A stretch of DNA of 64,000 nucleotides from NCBI GenBank assembly GCA_021432635.1, contig MU270016.1:872345-936344 (forward strand). Direction: 5' to 3'. Shown one piece after another: positions 10,953 through 21,714 of the stretch. Under the pieces are notes generated by a model. That model saw only the letters and a program-made list of their open reading frames with translations, ran no database searches and was not told where the DNA came from. Made by a program: the position numbers and the translations under genes. This DNA is from Thozetella sp. PMI_491 (Eukaryota; Ascomycota; Sordariomycetes; Chaetosphaeriales; Chaetosphaeriaceae). Numbering within the stretch: the stretch's first letter is position 1; the number at the start of each line of letters is the position of its first letter.

Positions 10953-11045
10953 TTTACGGTTGGGCTGATTGGGGGCCGATTTAGCGTGTGGATCTGGATC
11001 AGCCAGCTGATCAGCCATACTAATTGAGCCGTGGATATCCCCCTG
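10953..11045. repeat. 93-bp dispersed repeat, copy 2 at gap edge
   Basis: It is identical to bases 3-95. It abuts the gap directly, so its left side is unknown. After the shared CCCCCTG the sequence becomes unique (GTATGGCC). Confidence 0.8.
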
Positions 11046-11298
11046 GTATGGCCCACTACTACTATTATTTACATAGGTACATACCTATCTTAGGCAGTGA
11101 GCTATGTTACGGCATATAAACTTGGCTACCGAGCGGGGTAGATGTAAGAAGTGGGGCAAAATAGGTACGGTATTCAACTAGGGTGGCACAAATACTCACA
11201 CCACCCCCCCTATCGCTATTTTGACTCGCTTACTTCTAACAAAATCCTTCATAGCTTCCTCTCTGGTGGCTTGTCATAAGCCGACGCCCTAACTATCT

Positions 11299-13653
11299 AT
11301 GCAAAACAGATCCTCTCTCCGCAGCCGGACGAAGATACCAAATGCGTTCGCAAGCCCCTTCTCTACAATGTCGCAGTGGCTTTTCGCCACTGACATGAGC
11401 CACAGGTGCCAGAGATGTAGGCGAAAGAAGATAAAGTGTTCCGGTGCAGTCCCCTGCCAAGGCTGCACTGAGCACTCGGCGCCTTGTGTATTTGAGAAGG
11501 TGGAAAAGAAGATTACGATTCCAGAAACGCAAGTCTATCGTGCTGATAGAGAACCAACTCTGACCACTGTGAAGATATTTCCAACATCTCATCTCGATCG
11601 CCGCTCAACGCGAGCAGGAAGAAACCACCGTACGAGATGGGTCTTCGCCCCCTGCAGGAGCACCTCGTAGTTTCGATACGGTGGAACAAAGGGCAGTTGA
11701 GGATGAGGAACCCGCACCTCAACATATCCCGATGCTTGAAACCGCCGCCCCTCCGATAGAAGAGGTTGTTCCCTCCATTCAGAACCCATTAACGTCGTCA
11801 GAGTCTTTTTTCCTGAGAGACTCTTCAGGGAGACAGCGTATGCGTGACCATTCGGCACAAGCGTTTGTCAATCTCCACTAATTGAACTTCTAGGCTACCT
11901 AGGCTCGTCTTCCTCGCCTGATTTCAGCTGGCAAATCCGCTGTTTTCTCAAGAATATCATTGGCGATGATATCCCAATCAACCTCGTCCCAAATTCGGAG
12001 GAGGATACGTACACAATGGCTTCGGGGTCAGTACGAGAATCTCTCCCTCTGGCGGCGGACGAAATGCCATCACGTGAGTATGCAAAGTATCTATCAGAGA
12101 CAGTCCTGTTTCATCTTGGTGATATCTACCATGTGTTTGATAAGGAAAGGTTCATGGAGATGCTTGATGCATTCTATGATCGTAATCAGCCTCTGAGGAA
12201 TTTGTCACATGTACAGCTGCTTCTTGTAATTGCATTCGGAAAGCTCTTCCTACGGCGAGGAGCCTCTTCTCTTGGCCCTCCAGGTGCTGCCGATTTCTTA
12301 AGAGCTTTGAGGCTCCAACCAGACGTACTCGATCTGTGGGATGACCCGATATTACGCATGGAGGTATTGTGTCTTATATCATTGTATCTGAATACTGCAG
12401 ATATGCGCCCGACTGCTTATACCTTTGTAAGTGTTCTTTCTCTCTCTTTCCGACTTCCCACTCGTCCTAATGAATTCTTCCCAGATCGGCCAAGCAGTGC
12501 GAATTGCACTATCGTTAGGCTTGAATCGCGAACCGCCACCGGGCCAACTTAGTCAAAGAGAGTATCAACGTCGGCGTCGACTATGGTGGACGCTTTACAT
12601 GATTGACAAGAAGCTGTCTACCACAATTGGAGCTCCACTAAGCATTAGAGACGAAGATATTGATACCTCAATGCCTGAGGAGTATGATCTCGGCTTTTCT
12701 AATACTGCGCTGAAGTACCACGTCAAGCTGGCCCGCTTAGAAGGAGAGGTTGTGTCTGGTACCATCACATTATATCATTATGGGTTTGACTGGCCACTGG
12801 CTGCTCCTTGAAGCTGCGTACAGAATCAATGGAATCGTTGATGGGTCTTTCGTCGCTGGGATCCAGGACGTGTTCTCAGCTATGGTCAAGCTGGCGGAAG
12901 ACCTTCAGGCCGATTTTCCCATAAGCCTACAAAGCTCAAGCATGGTCTCGCGTGTCGCCGCTACATTGCATATTATGCTTTATCAGGTATGACGATTAGT
13001 ACTGACAGAATCCTTTCCAAGGTAACTCACGTTGAGCAGTGTACTATCTTGGCCACACGACCTATAATGTTTGTCCTTCTAAAGCGGAGGCTGGCACCCC
13101 TGTTCAATGGACTACCCATGGCAACGACCATCTCAGAGCCAATCGTCGCCTTGCTCAAGACTTGCGTTGGGGCGGCGACATCAATCATCCGGATCCTCTC
13201 CATCCTGCATGTGCAGGATGTTGTCGGTACGTCTATGTTGGGAAATGGGCGTTCGTCTTGCTGAATCTTGCAGAGCCGTTTTTGCCCCAAGATCTTCGAT
13301 CCGTCTTCTCCGCCGGGTTCATTCTCATTCTCATGTCCATCGCATGTCCTGATGTTGTAATTGATGACAGCTGCATTGCGAAGGCAGACGAGATCCTTAG
13401 CTGGATGCACTCGAAAGGTAATGGCCTAGCGGATTGTCGAAGGATTGAACTTGTGGAGCTCCAGGCAGCATCCAAAAAGATCAACGCAAGCTTCGGTCAG
13501 TCCTTCGATTCAAGAACGCCAGGCCAGGATGCCAGCTGGTTGTGGGATGCTTTAGAGATCGACGGAGGCGCAATGCACCTGAATCTGGTGGAATCCTCCA
13601 TGAATCTAACTAGTAATGATGCCCAGATTTTGACATCGTTTCTTGATGGCTAA
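11299..13653 (+). CDS. Zn(II)2Cys6 transcription factor with fungal_trans domain
   Basis: Proposed exons are 11299-11568, 11618-11837, 11894-12426, 12485-12758, 12814-12986, 13040-13226 and 13274-13653, giving 678 residues. All joints are GT-AG and in frame. The start could also be the ATG at 11371 or 11395, which would shorten the N-terminus by 24 or 32 residues. The zinc cluster (Cys37, 40, 47, 53, 56, 63; MSHRCQRCRRKKIKC) has standard spacing. The middle homology region is typical of PF04082: AKYLSETVLFHLGDIYHVFD, then IGQAVRIALSLGLNREPPPG, RRRLWWTLYMIDKKLSTTIG and IRDEDIDTSMP. It is the first gene of a group with an MFS transporter, a sugar-acid dehydratase and a HAD hydrolase, and is therefore a good candidate for their pathway regulator. 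The exon 1 to 2 junction (49-nt intron) is the least certain. Confidence 0.85.
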
Positions 13654-14966
13654 TAATTCATCTGGCTTTGTGTCAGGCTAGGAGTTAAGTAGAAATAAAT
13701 TTATTAGAATCCTAGAATCATAAAATCCTTACTGAAAGTTTGGGTACCAGTTTGGCAACGTTCTTCGCCACCCTCTTGGTGACGATCCACCAACTACCTA
13801 ATTAGGCGATCGTATTTCCCGTCAGTTTGAGCCGTAAGAACTGGAGAAGCACCTAACCCTAAAAGTGAGTAGCCACCGGAAGCGGGTTCCGGGACATTGG
13901 AGCAGGTTGTTGGCTCACCCATGTGCTCACTACCAATGGTAGGTAGCTGGAGCAAATACCTACCAGGTACCTAAGTAGAAAATTACGAGTCAACCCCGAC
14001 TCATCGCTAGTGCGGGGCAAGCTTATTCTTACCGAATAGCAATTTCAGTCACTAGGTTTAGTCTACACATTGTCGTGTCCGAACTGACCGGTACCTTGAT
14101 CGCCAAGGACGGCATAGAAATCTAGAGATCTCGCCGCCCTCCCACGGCAAGTAAAAGCGGTCCGTCGACGGAGAGCAGATCCGGCTAGCAACTTGGCGGA
14201 ATGGTAGCCCGAGTGGATGGATACTCTGGGATGGAACACAAGTCCGGCGTGACAGCAGTACAATCATCGATGACGTCGTCTAATCACGTAGCCTCTTTCC
14301 GTCGCCAGCTTACGGCATGCCTACCCCAACGTGAAATCGCTTACAGCTGTAATTTGGGCTAAGATAATTTACGTAGTGAGAACTTCGAAAAGTGTAACTA
14401 GTTATCTAACGTAGCTACCTTAGGTTCTTAGATAGGTATGTCCAAATTAGCGTTTTGTACAATCACGTATATACAGCAGTCTGATAGTTCGACACTCTAC
14501 GCAAGTACTCGTCTTTCTCCCGCTGCTCTTCAATAGTTACATTTTTTACGTGAACTGTCTTGTTCACCCCGGCACCCCTGTCTGTGGGAGAAAGTTTGCG
14601 TTCAGGCGATCTGGGCATTAATCGAGGGATACCCCCACAGAACGCTTCGGACAACAGTTCCGAAAGATAAGGCTTTGGATGTACGGATTGGATAAGAGAT
14701 TCGCAGCACAGCAGCACAGCAGTCCAAAGAGTATCAGAAATGTGATTGGATGGGCCTCGAGGCACGTTTACTTCTGGTTTTAGGTTTCAATAATCTTGTT
14801 TCCTCTTTCCGGTGTAGACGCCGTAGTCACGCCCGTGCTTTTCTGTCCGGTGCCAAGACCGCTGTCGACGCTTCGTTGCATTATAAAGTCATGCTCTCAG
14901 CCGTGATGGGTCGTGTTTGGTTCGATAATCGGCTCTTATGGTGCTTTCTACGAAACATTCCCCAAA
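13654..14966. other. Intergenic, promoter side of the MFS gene
   Basis: No supported gene lies here. A 100-codon minus-strand frame at 14463-14765 has no recognisable content. Upstream of the transporter a CGG-N8-CCG pair occurs near 14811-14824 (CGGTGTAGACGCCG); one half-site spacing differs from the array at 19.1 kb, so I do not claim the same factor binds both. Confidence 0.45.
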
Positions 14967-16768
14967 ATGGATCCGAGAAATGGGCAAAACGATGAGAAGC
15001 ACGTCGAGGAAGGAAATGACCGGGGCGACAGCTCTTCCAAGGCTATCGACTCCAGCGAACTTGTCATTCTCGACAGCGGTGTGCCACGCGACGCGACCAT
15101 CACGGAGCTACCGGCTAAGGAGGAGAGTCGCATCTTAAGGAAGGTTGACTTCCGCGTCGTCCCTTTGCTGACATTCATCTACCTTATCGCCTACATCGAT
15201 CGAAACAACAGTGGATCTCCCCTCTCATTCCTGTCGAGATGATCTTGGTGCTAACTCAACCATTACAGTCGGAAATGCCAAAGTGGCGGGGCTTGTTGAC
15301 GACCTGAAGATGGTTGGCCTGCAGTATAATACTGCTGTCACTCTTTTCTTTGTGCCCTACACTCTGCTGGAGGTGCCCAGTAACATTATCTTGAAGCTTA
15401 CGCGACCATCTCGATGGATATCACTACTCATTTTCTCCTGGGGTCTCGTCATGACACTCATGGGCCTTGTGAACAGCTACCGTGGATTATTGGCAGCCCG
15501 CTGGTTCCTCGGTATCGCTGAGTCTGGCTTCTTCCCAGCTGCAAGCTTCCTGCTTACTATCTGGTACAAACGCTATGAGTATCACCGTCGCTTTGGACTC
15601 CTTTACTCTATGGCATCACTGGCCGGGGCCTTCTCAGGTCTGTTGGCGTTTGCGATTGAGAAAATGGACGGTATTGGCGGCCGAACGGGGTGGCAGTGGT
15701 AGGTCCCATCCGACGCCGCGTCTGTGCCGCTTGCTGACGTCGCTGCAGGATCTTTACGCTTGAAGGCTTGGTGCCTGTTCTATGCTCCTTTTTCATGTGG
15801 AAACTCTTACCGGACAACCCAGAGACGTGCAGCTTTCTTGAGAAGCATGAGAAAGAGTTCATCATCAATCGTATTGCGGTTGACACCGGAACTGGGAGAG
15901 GACGTGTAACTAACAGCGACAAGATTCGCCTTCGTCACATCAAAGCCGGGCTGTCAGAGTGGAAGACTTGGTGCATGATTATTGTTTCCTGGGGAAATGC
16001 TGTCGGTATTTATGGGTAAGCTGTTCCCGTCCCTGGTGTAGGGGCATTGCGAAGTCGAGCAGTTTCAGTTGGAAGCTAATACCGCTTTCCAGCTTTTCAG
16101 CGACAGTTCCAACCGTGATCGAGGAGCTTGGTTACTCCGCTGCAGATGCTCAGCTGCTAACCATTCCTATCTACGTATTCGCTGCTATCCTTACCATTAC
16201 CTTGTCCTTTCTTTCTGACAGGGCCAAGACGCGATGGTATTTTATCGTGTTGGGTTTCGGAACTGCTGTTGCTGGCTTTATCGCCCAGCTAGCTATCCCT
16301 CATCCTAGGTTCCCGGGCTTGACGTATGCTTTCCTTTTCCCGGTAGCGGGAGGAATGTACTCAGGATATCCTCCGATGATCAGCTGGATGGGTAAGTCAA
16401 GCCGGCGTTGTCCCATCTAGAGCCGCGCTAACTCGAGTTTGACAGCGAACAATATCTCGCCTTCTTCGAAACGTGCCGTTGGCATGGCTTTGTTCATTTC
16501 AGTCGGAAACATGGGCTCCATTATGGGATCCAACATCTATCTCGCTCAGCAGGCGCCCAAGTACCCAGTGGGCTTTGGTCTCTCTATGACCATGCTGTGT
16601 CTTGCTATCTGCATGGCTATCTTTTTGCGCTTTGCCTATGCCGCGGAGAACAAGAAGAGAGATGCCCTGCTTGCAGAGCTCGGCGAAGAGGGCGTTCGTG
16701 CAATGTACACCGAAGACCAGCTTGTCGAAATGGGCGACAAGAGCCCGTTCTTCAGGTACTCTCTCTGA
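14967..16768 (+). CDS. MFS transporter, anion:cation symporter (Dal5/Tna1-like) family
   Basis: Exons are 14967-15210, 15269-15698, 15749-16015, 16093-16391 and 16446-16768, giving 520 residues. I chose the ATG at 14967 (MDPRNGQNDEKHVEEG); an in-frame ATG at 14913 would add 18 residues. The ACS-family signature is clear: FIYLIAYIDRNNIGNAKVAG spans the first junction, followed by FFVPYTLLEVPSNIILK, GLLAARWFLGIAESGFFPA and SFLLTIWYKRYE. Twelve membrane segments with a long central loop (after the PDNPETCSFL segment) are expected. In fungi this family imports organic anions such as nicotinate, allantoate, pantothenate and sugar acids. Adjacent to a sugar-acid dehydratase, uptake of a hexonate or similar acid is the simplest guess. 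It converges with the dehydratase gene. Confidence 0.9.
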
Positions 16769-17395
16769 TCGCAAAGATTCAGGCCAAGGTCGGCGAATCG
16801 ATCCACTGAGAATGCTTTATGTTCACGTCGAGTCTGCAATCTATTTCCAAACACTTGCTCGATAATTATCCGCTACTCATCATTTTCAGTTTCCGAGAAG
16901 AACCAGAAATTCTCTTTTTAGCATGGAAATATTGTGCGTGCCAGAGGTCATAGTGCTAGCTACTCGTATAAGATCGTGTCTTCAGTCAAAAGATTTCGAT
17001 ATAGGACAGGAATCTAGATAATCCTACTTGATAAAATATATCACATATTAAGAGGCTCCAACTAAGTAGTGTAATGACCAAGGATCAAGTCACTACGCAA
17101 TGGGCTAAAAGATAGAAATTATCGCAATCCTAGCGATGGCAGGCGTCCAACTACACTATATCAATCGTGCAGGTGTGAACTATCCAACTCTTTACAGTTG
17201 GCTGCTAATCTTAAACGAACTAGTTTTTATCCGAATCTATCTTTAAAAGGGTGGCTCTTAAAGGTGATGGTCTTCAAGGGGGCGTGCGACATTAAAGTAT
17301 ATCTTCTTTTAAACACGATTCTCAATATAGGGCTTTGTATCAGTCTTTTTCATGAACGGAATCTATTTTCACACGAGGAAGCTGCGATTTTCTAG
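16769..17395. other. Convergent 3' region, AT-rich
   Basis: This is the spacer between the transporter and the dehydratase, which point toward each other. It is AT-rich and presumably contains both terminators. The only frame of note (17198-17395) has no recognisable product. Confidence 0.5.
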
Positions 17396-18683
17396 CTACT
17401 GATCCACGATAAATCCATCTCTGTGCGCTCTCACTTTGATAGGCTGAACAATGGGAGGTCTGATGCTTTGTGCGTCGTCGAGCACATTCATGCCCAATCC
17501 TGGACCACTGGGAATATCAACAAAGCCCTCCTTTGGCACCGGAACATGGTCCACGATGTTTGTCCCTAGGTGACTCGATGTCGGTTGGAAGACCCCAGCC
17601 TCCAGTCCTAAAGTGTACTCTTGAATTGCAAAGTTTGGAATTGCGGCCGCAATCTGAAGACACGCGGCAAGCCCGATGGGCGATAGTGGATTATGCGGCA
17701 CCACTTGAACTTGGTGTGCTTCCGCCATTGCCGCCACCTTCTTAGCACCTGTGATGCCTCCGCAAAGGGCGACGTCGATACGCGCGTATTCGACAGCATT
17801 TTTGGATAGGAGAGCCTGGAACTCGTAGATGGTACAGAATCGCTCGCCAGTTGCAATGGGAACCGAAATCTTTTCAGCCACTCGAGCCATGGCGTCCGCA
17901 TTTTCCGGCCTGATCGGATCTTCGATAAACATGGGACAGGTGTCGGCAATTCCATTGCAGAAAGTTATGGCTTCGGCAGGAGTCAGGCGGCGATGAACTT
18001 CCACCAATAGGTCGACTTTATCGCCAACAACTGCTCTCATCTTTTGAACATTCTCAACCGCATCCTGTATCTTCTTAACATGAGTCTTGAAGTAGACGTT
18101 GTCTTTGCTTTCGTTTAAAAAAGGGTTAATATGCCCAAAGGCCGTAAAGCCTTGTTCCATCTTGTGCTTACACTCCTCAAGAACCGTCTCGATGGTACTC
18201 CCGTAGATGTGAGCATATACACGCGCCTGAGTTCTGCAGGCACCACCGAGGAGCTCGTAAATTGGCACACCAAGAGCCTTACCCTTGATGTCCCAAAGGG
18301 CAATGTCAATAGCAGAAATGGCGGCATTGATGGCAAGGCCTTGAAAGTACGTGAATCGATGCATGGCGTTCCAGTGATGCTCGATGGTAAAGGCTGATTT
18401 TCCGACAAGATATTCGGCAAAGCGCTTGATTGCAGTGCCAGCCACTTCAGTATGGCTCCAGATGCCTGCCTCACCATAGCCTACAATACCAGATTCCGTC
18501 TCCACACGGGCAAACATGAACTGGCCGACTTGAAGGGGAATGATCGACTTGATGATCTGAGTTTTGCCTTCATCCTGTCGGAGCAGTTAGTCTTCGAAAC
18601 CTGGCCTGCTTTTCACAACATACGCCGCTGCTTGCACAATCCATCCCCTTTACGGATCCATTGGATTTGGCACCTAGTGACAT
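17396..18683 (-). CDS. Enolase-superfamily sugar-acid dehydratase (galactonate dehydratase-like)
   Basis: There are two exons: 18683-18624 (20 codons, start MSLGAKSNGS) and 18574-17396, joined by a 49-nt intron with a GTATGT donor, giving 412 residues. It belongs to the mandelate racemase/muconate lactonising group. The N-terminal capping domain contains FARVETESGIVGYGEAG. The barrel carries a metal/base block (LLVEVHRRLTPAEA, counterpart of the DxH motif of DgoD), FIEDPIRPENADAM, IATGERFCTIYEFQALL, DVALCGGITGAKKVAAMAEA and VVPHNPLSPIGLAACLQ with the catalytic histidine. These match D-galactonate dehydratase-like enzymes, which convert an aldonate to a 2-keto-3-deoxy acid. The exact substrate cannot be read from sequence. 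It is divergent from the HAD hydrolase across a promoter with a repeated CGG-type element. Confidence 0.88.
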
Positions 18684-19127
18684 TTTCGCAAATCTGTGGT
18701 GGGAAATTGATGTGCCTGGCAGTTTTTGCCTTACATGTCGTCGGAGGGCAGCGTCCTTTAAATAAATATCCAGGTATAAAAAGCACGGCGAAAAGCACGG
18801 ATCTTGGCAATACAGGTCACAAAAGTCTAATGCGTAAGCGAGCTAGCTTAACCAGTGGACTACCCTAACTCCACCAAGTCGGTTTCTCGAGCGAGGAGGC
18901 ATTGGGATGTATGTCTACTGTCGCAGGCCGGACCGATCTAGAACTAATTGACTAGTTACATTAAAGTACTTTATTTTAGTTACTTGTGACGAAATTGTTC
19001 TGTTAGCGAGTCACTACGCCTTGCCTGGCCCTATCTCTTTCCAGACCAGCAATGCGGCAATGCGTTCCGAAGACGAGGGATCATGTCCCACTTGAAGATC
19101 GCGACAGATGACGGCGTAAGGAATCAT

Positions 19128-19239
19128 CGGGGAAGCTCTCTCCGGAGCATTTTGTTGCCACGGAAGCTCTCCCCGGCGCAGGTACTCGTCGCGGAAGCTC
19201 TCTCCGGCGCTGACGATCGTTTGCGGAAGCTCTCTCCGG
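19128..19239. promoter_or_regulatory. Four phased CGG-N9-CCG-type elements
   Basis: The core GGAAGCTCTCTCCGG (one C variant) starts at 19131, 19162, 19193 and 19225, so the spacing is 31, 31 and 32 bp, close to three turns of B-DNA. Copies 2, 3 and 4 read CGG-(9 nt)-CCG, the inverted-repeat form that Zn2Cys6 dimers bind; in copy 1 the first triplet at that spacing is GGG. The array lies in the 940-bp region between the divergent dehydratase (ATG 18683, minus) and HAD gene (ATG 19624, plus). A frame also crosses this region (19083-19346), but the 31/31/32 spacing does not hold a reading frame, so selection seems to act on the DNA. Confidence 0.6.
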
Positions 19240-19510
19240 CCCAAGTAGCTACGGAGGAAGCCTTCACCTCCTGGCTACAACGAAAACAGGGGAACATAAG
19301 ACAAATATCTGTTTTTTATGGAATCGCCGAGTCAGCGGCTTCTTGAAATGTGATACTGAGCAGTAGAGGAACTTCCACTACAACTTACTCCCGCCGGTGA
19401 ATGTTTCCGCAATGCTCAGGAATCTTACAACATGACCTATACCGACACAGAATTTCCCTGCGAAATTTTCGGAGACTTTCCACAGCTCGGCGGGGCAATT
19501 CAAGGAGGGG

Positions 19511-19518
19511 TATATAAA
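19511..19518 (+). promoter_or_regulatory. TATA box of the HAD hydrolase gene
   Basis: TATATAAA stands about 105 bp upstream of the HAD start codon at 19624. It is followed by a mixed pyrimidine-rich leader. Confidence 0.6.
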
Positions 19519-19623
19519 CGTATGTTCTTCCCATTGCAGATGACGACACCGCCCTTCGTCCTCACTCATTTTACTCAACTAACACGAATTCGATATATCC
19601 CGATTGAACTAGATAAGATTACG

Positions 19624-20551
19624 ATGACAACCGTACCACATCTGCGGGTCCTTTTCTTCGACGTCTTTGGGACATCTGTGGCCCAGAGGACGCCAGTAGC
19701 GGATGAGCTATCGAAAGCGGCCCAACAGGCCCTGCAGTCAAATGTGACGATTAGTAGTGAAGCTCGCGCCAAGGCGACAAAGATGGTATGTTCTGGTCGA
19801 TCAAACACTTGCGTGAAACATAAATTGATTTATTCTACAGTCATATGACGATTGGTTCGAGTTTGGAGGAGTAAGTGGCGAAGTGCTGTAAGCATCTCAG
19901 TACTGACTAGTTTAGGTGTGGAACCAAGAAGAAGCGAAATTCCGTCGCGAAAGTCTCGCAAAATATAACAACATAGACTGGCGGGCAGTTGATAAGCATC
20001 GGATTGATGTTCTACCTAAACTCCTCGAACAACGCGGGTTAGTTCTTTTAGACGAAGATACCAGCACCTCAAATCCCCGAGTTAGAGAGGGTTCGCTCTG
20101 GGACGAGTCGCAACTTCAGCATCTCGGCCGTATTTGGCACCGTTTAACCCCCTGGTCCGATACCTGCCGTGGGTTAGACTTGCTTAACAGTAAATTCTCT
20201 ACTGTAAGCCTCAGCAACTCTTATTACGACTTATTGAAATCTCTGGTAGCACATAGCAGCATCCCCTTTACACATATCTATACTGCTGATTTGTTCCAAT
20301 CCTTCAAACCGAATCCTAAGGTGTATCTTGGAGCGGCAGAGAAGATGGGAGTAAAGCCTGAGGAGTGTGGGCTAGTAGCTTCGCATCTTAATGATTTAAA
20401 AGGTGCAAAAGCATGCGGGTTCTACACAATATATGTTGAGCGGCCACTCGAGGAAAAGAACCCAGAGCTGCGAGAGGAAAATATTCCGGATATGTGGATC
20501 AAAGAGAATGAGGATGGGTTAATTACGATCGCCAACCGTTTAGGAATCTAA
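19624..20551 (+). CDS. HAD-superfamily hydrolase, 2-haloacid dehalogenase type II-like
   Basis: Exons are 19624-19785, 19841-19870 (only 10 codons) and 19916-20551, giving 275 residues. The start is MTTVPHLRVLFFDVFGT, placing the nucleophile Asp and the Thr of motif I (DVFGT) near residues 13-17. Motif II is VSLSNSYYD, the motif III lysine is in SFKPNPKVYLGAAEKMG, and the loop ASHLNDLKGAKACGF carries the metal/substrate Asp. Relative to bacterial L-2-haloacid dehalogenases the Asn of the SSN motif is His here, common in fungal members whose natural substrate is unknown, so real dehalogenation is not assured. The protein is longer than the usual 220-240 residues, with extra sequence in the cap domain (around DEDTSTSNPRVREGS). 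It shares a promoter with the sugar-acid dehydratase and may act on a pathway phosphate or side product. Confidence 0.85.
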
Positions 20552-20854
20552 GATGGGCGGGTTATTGGTAGCGGATATATCTATATCTTCCATAAATTTT
20601 AGTAAATGCGCATAGACTCCGTATGAGTTAGTTTGTTTTCCCATTCTCCGTCGGCTCACGTAATAAACTATCGAGTTGAACGACTCTAATCCTATCCCAG
20701 GTCTATCATGTCCTTCAAGAAGATTACTGCCGGAGCATTGACTTAGCTGAAATTCTTCCTCGGCGATCTTCCACAGTCACAGTGTAAATCTCACGAGCAC
20801 CTAGTAAGATGCTTCAGGGTTGAAAACATGTCGGGGTGGTCTGCTAGTCTGCGC

Positions 20855-21346
20855 TTAACAGTTAGCTTCTACACCAGAAATAATAACGTCGTCAGGGTAT
20901 AAAATAGGCTGCGATATGAAGGTCTCAAGGCATTTGATACTGGCCGCACTAAGGTGATGCACTAGTTTAATCCGATGATGGATCTCGAAGTTGTCGATGG
21001 TGGTAGTCAGATTTGTAGGGCCATCTTCAAGATGGCGAAGCCCATTCTGCATCAGGAAGTGCAGTATCATCTCTTCGCCTTCATCTAGAGGTACCGTCTC
21101 GGACGGATATATATAGGTGCAATTTCCAATAAATAAGCCATTGAGGTAATTACGTTTGTCGATGTTGGTAGCGGGCTCGTGGAGGTGACAGGATTTTGCT
21201 TGAGCGGGTTTTTACGCAGCGTTGTTGAGCTAGGCGATGGCCCTGTCAAGGGAAAACTGGGCCTGAAAAGGACGTTGCGTCACGTAAGCCACAGACCCAA
21301 GGCTAACTAATAGTAATAGACTTGTAGCGAGATTCAGATCCACCAT
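20855..21346 (-). pseudogene. Broken gene for a small secreted protein (two in-frame stops)
   Basis: One frame on the minus strand runs from an ATG at 21346 to a stop at 20855, 163 codons. It opens with a good signal peptide (MVDLNLATSLLLLVSLGSVA) and continues with well-patterned sequence such as NYLNGLFIGNCTYIYPSETV and LDEGEEMILHFLMQNGLRH. Two stops interrupt it: TAG at 21232-21230 and TAA at 21214-21212. Both could derive from glutamine codons by C-to-T change in a CpA context, the RIP signature. Alternatively a weak intron (GTCCTT donor to a CTCAAG acceptor) removes both and keeps frame. The family is not recognised. If intact it would encode a secreted protein of about 160 residues. Confidence 0.45.
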
Positions 21347-21714
21347 TACACGCTACTACGAGTAAATATGAATATACGGGAATTTACGTTCTTGAAAAGA
21401 AGGTGAAGTGGCCTGTAAAATAGTAGCTACTGCTTTCCATCGTCCTGAAGAGCCTAATAGGTAGTAGAATGTATGTAGAATACATAGTCGACTATAATTA
21501 CAAGAGAGTACTTTACGCTCAGTACTCAAGCCGACCACTTTCCCACATGAAAGAGTCAGCCAACACAAGCTCGTTAGTGCTATCTGATTACTCTCTCTCA
21601 TCCATCACTGCTAGTTGACTGTTGAATTGGCGGCTCTCGTAGATAAATTTGAAGAAATGAGCGGATGAAGTAAATTTCCACCAACAGTCAATTTTTCCAC
21701 TAAACGACCACAGC

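Noticed and set aside
9302..11056. Long minus- and plus-strand frames through the proline-rich repeats and the N run
   Set aside because: They exist only because N is read as any codon and because the repeat composition leaves all frames open; there is no start context or domain.
14463..14765. 100-codon minus-strand frame upstream of the MFS gene
   Set aside because: No recognisable content and no upstream promoter or splice support.
19128..19239. CRISPR-like direct repeats
   Set aside because: The genome is eukaryotic, the repeats are 15 bp with partial similarity in spacers, and a promoter array explains them better.
19083..19346. 87-codon frame across the CGG array, ending in a helix-turn-helix-like stretch (GNIRQISVFYGIAESA)
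   Set aside because: It faintly recalls a pogo/psq transposase N-terminus, but it is short, the repeats do not hold frame, and no other transposon part is nearby.
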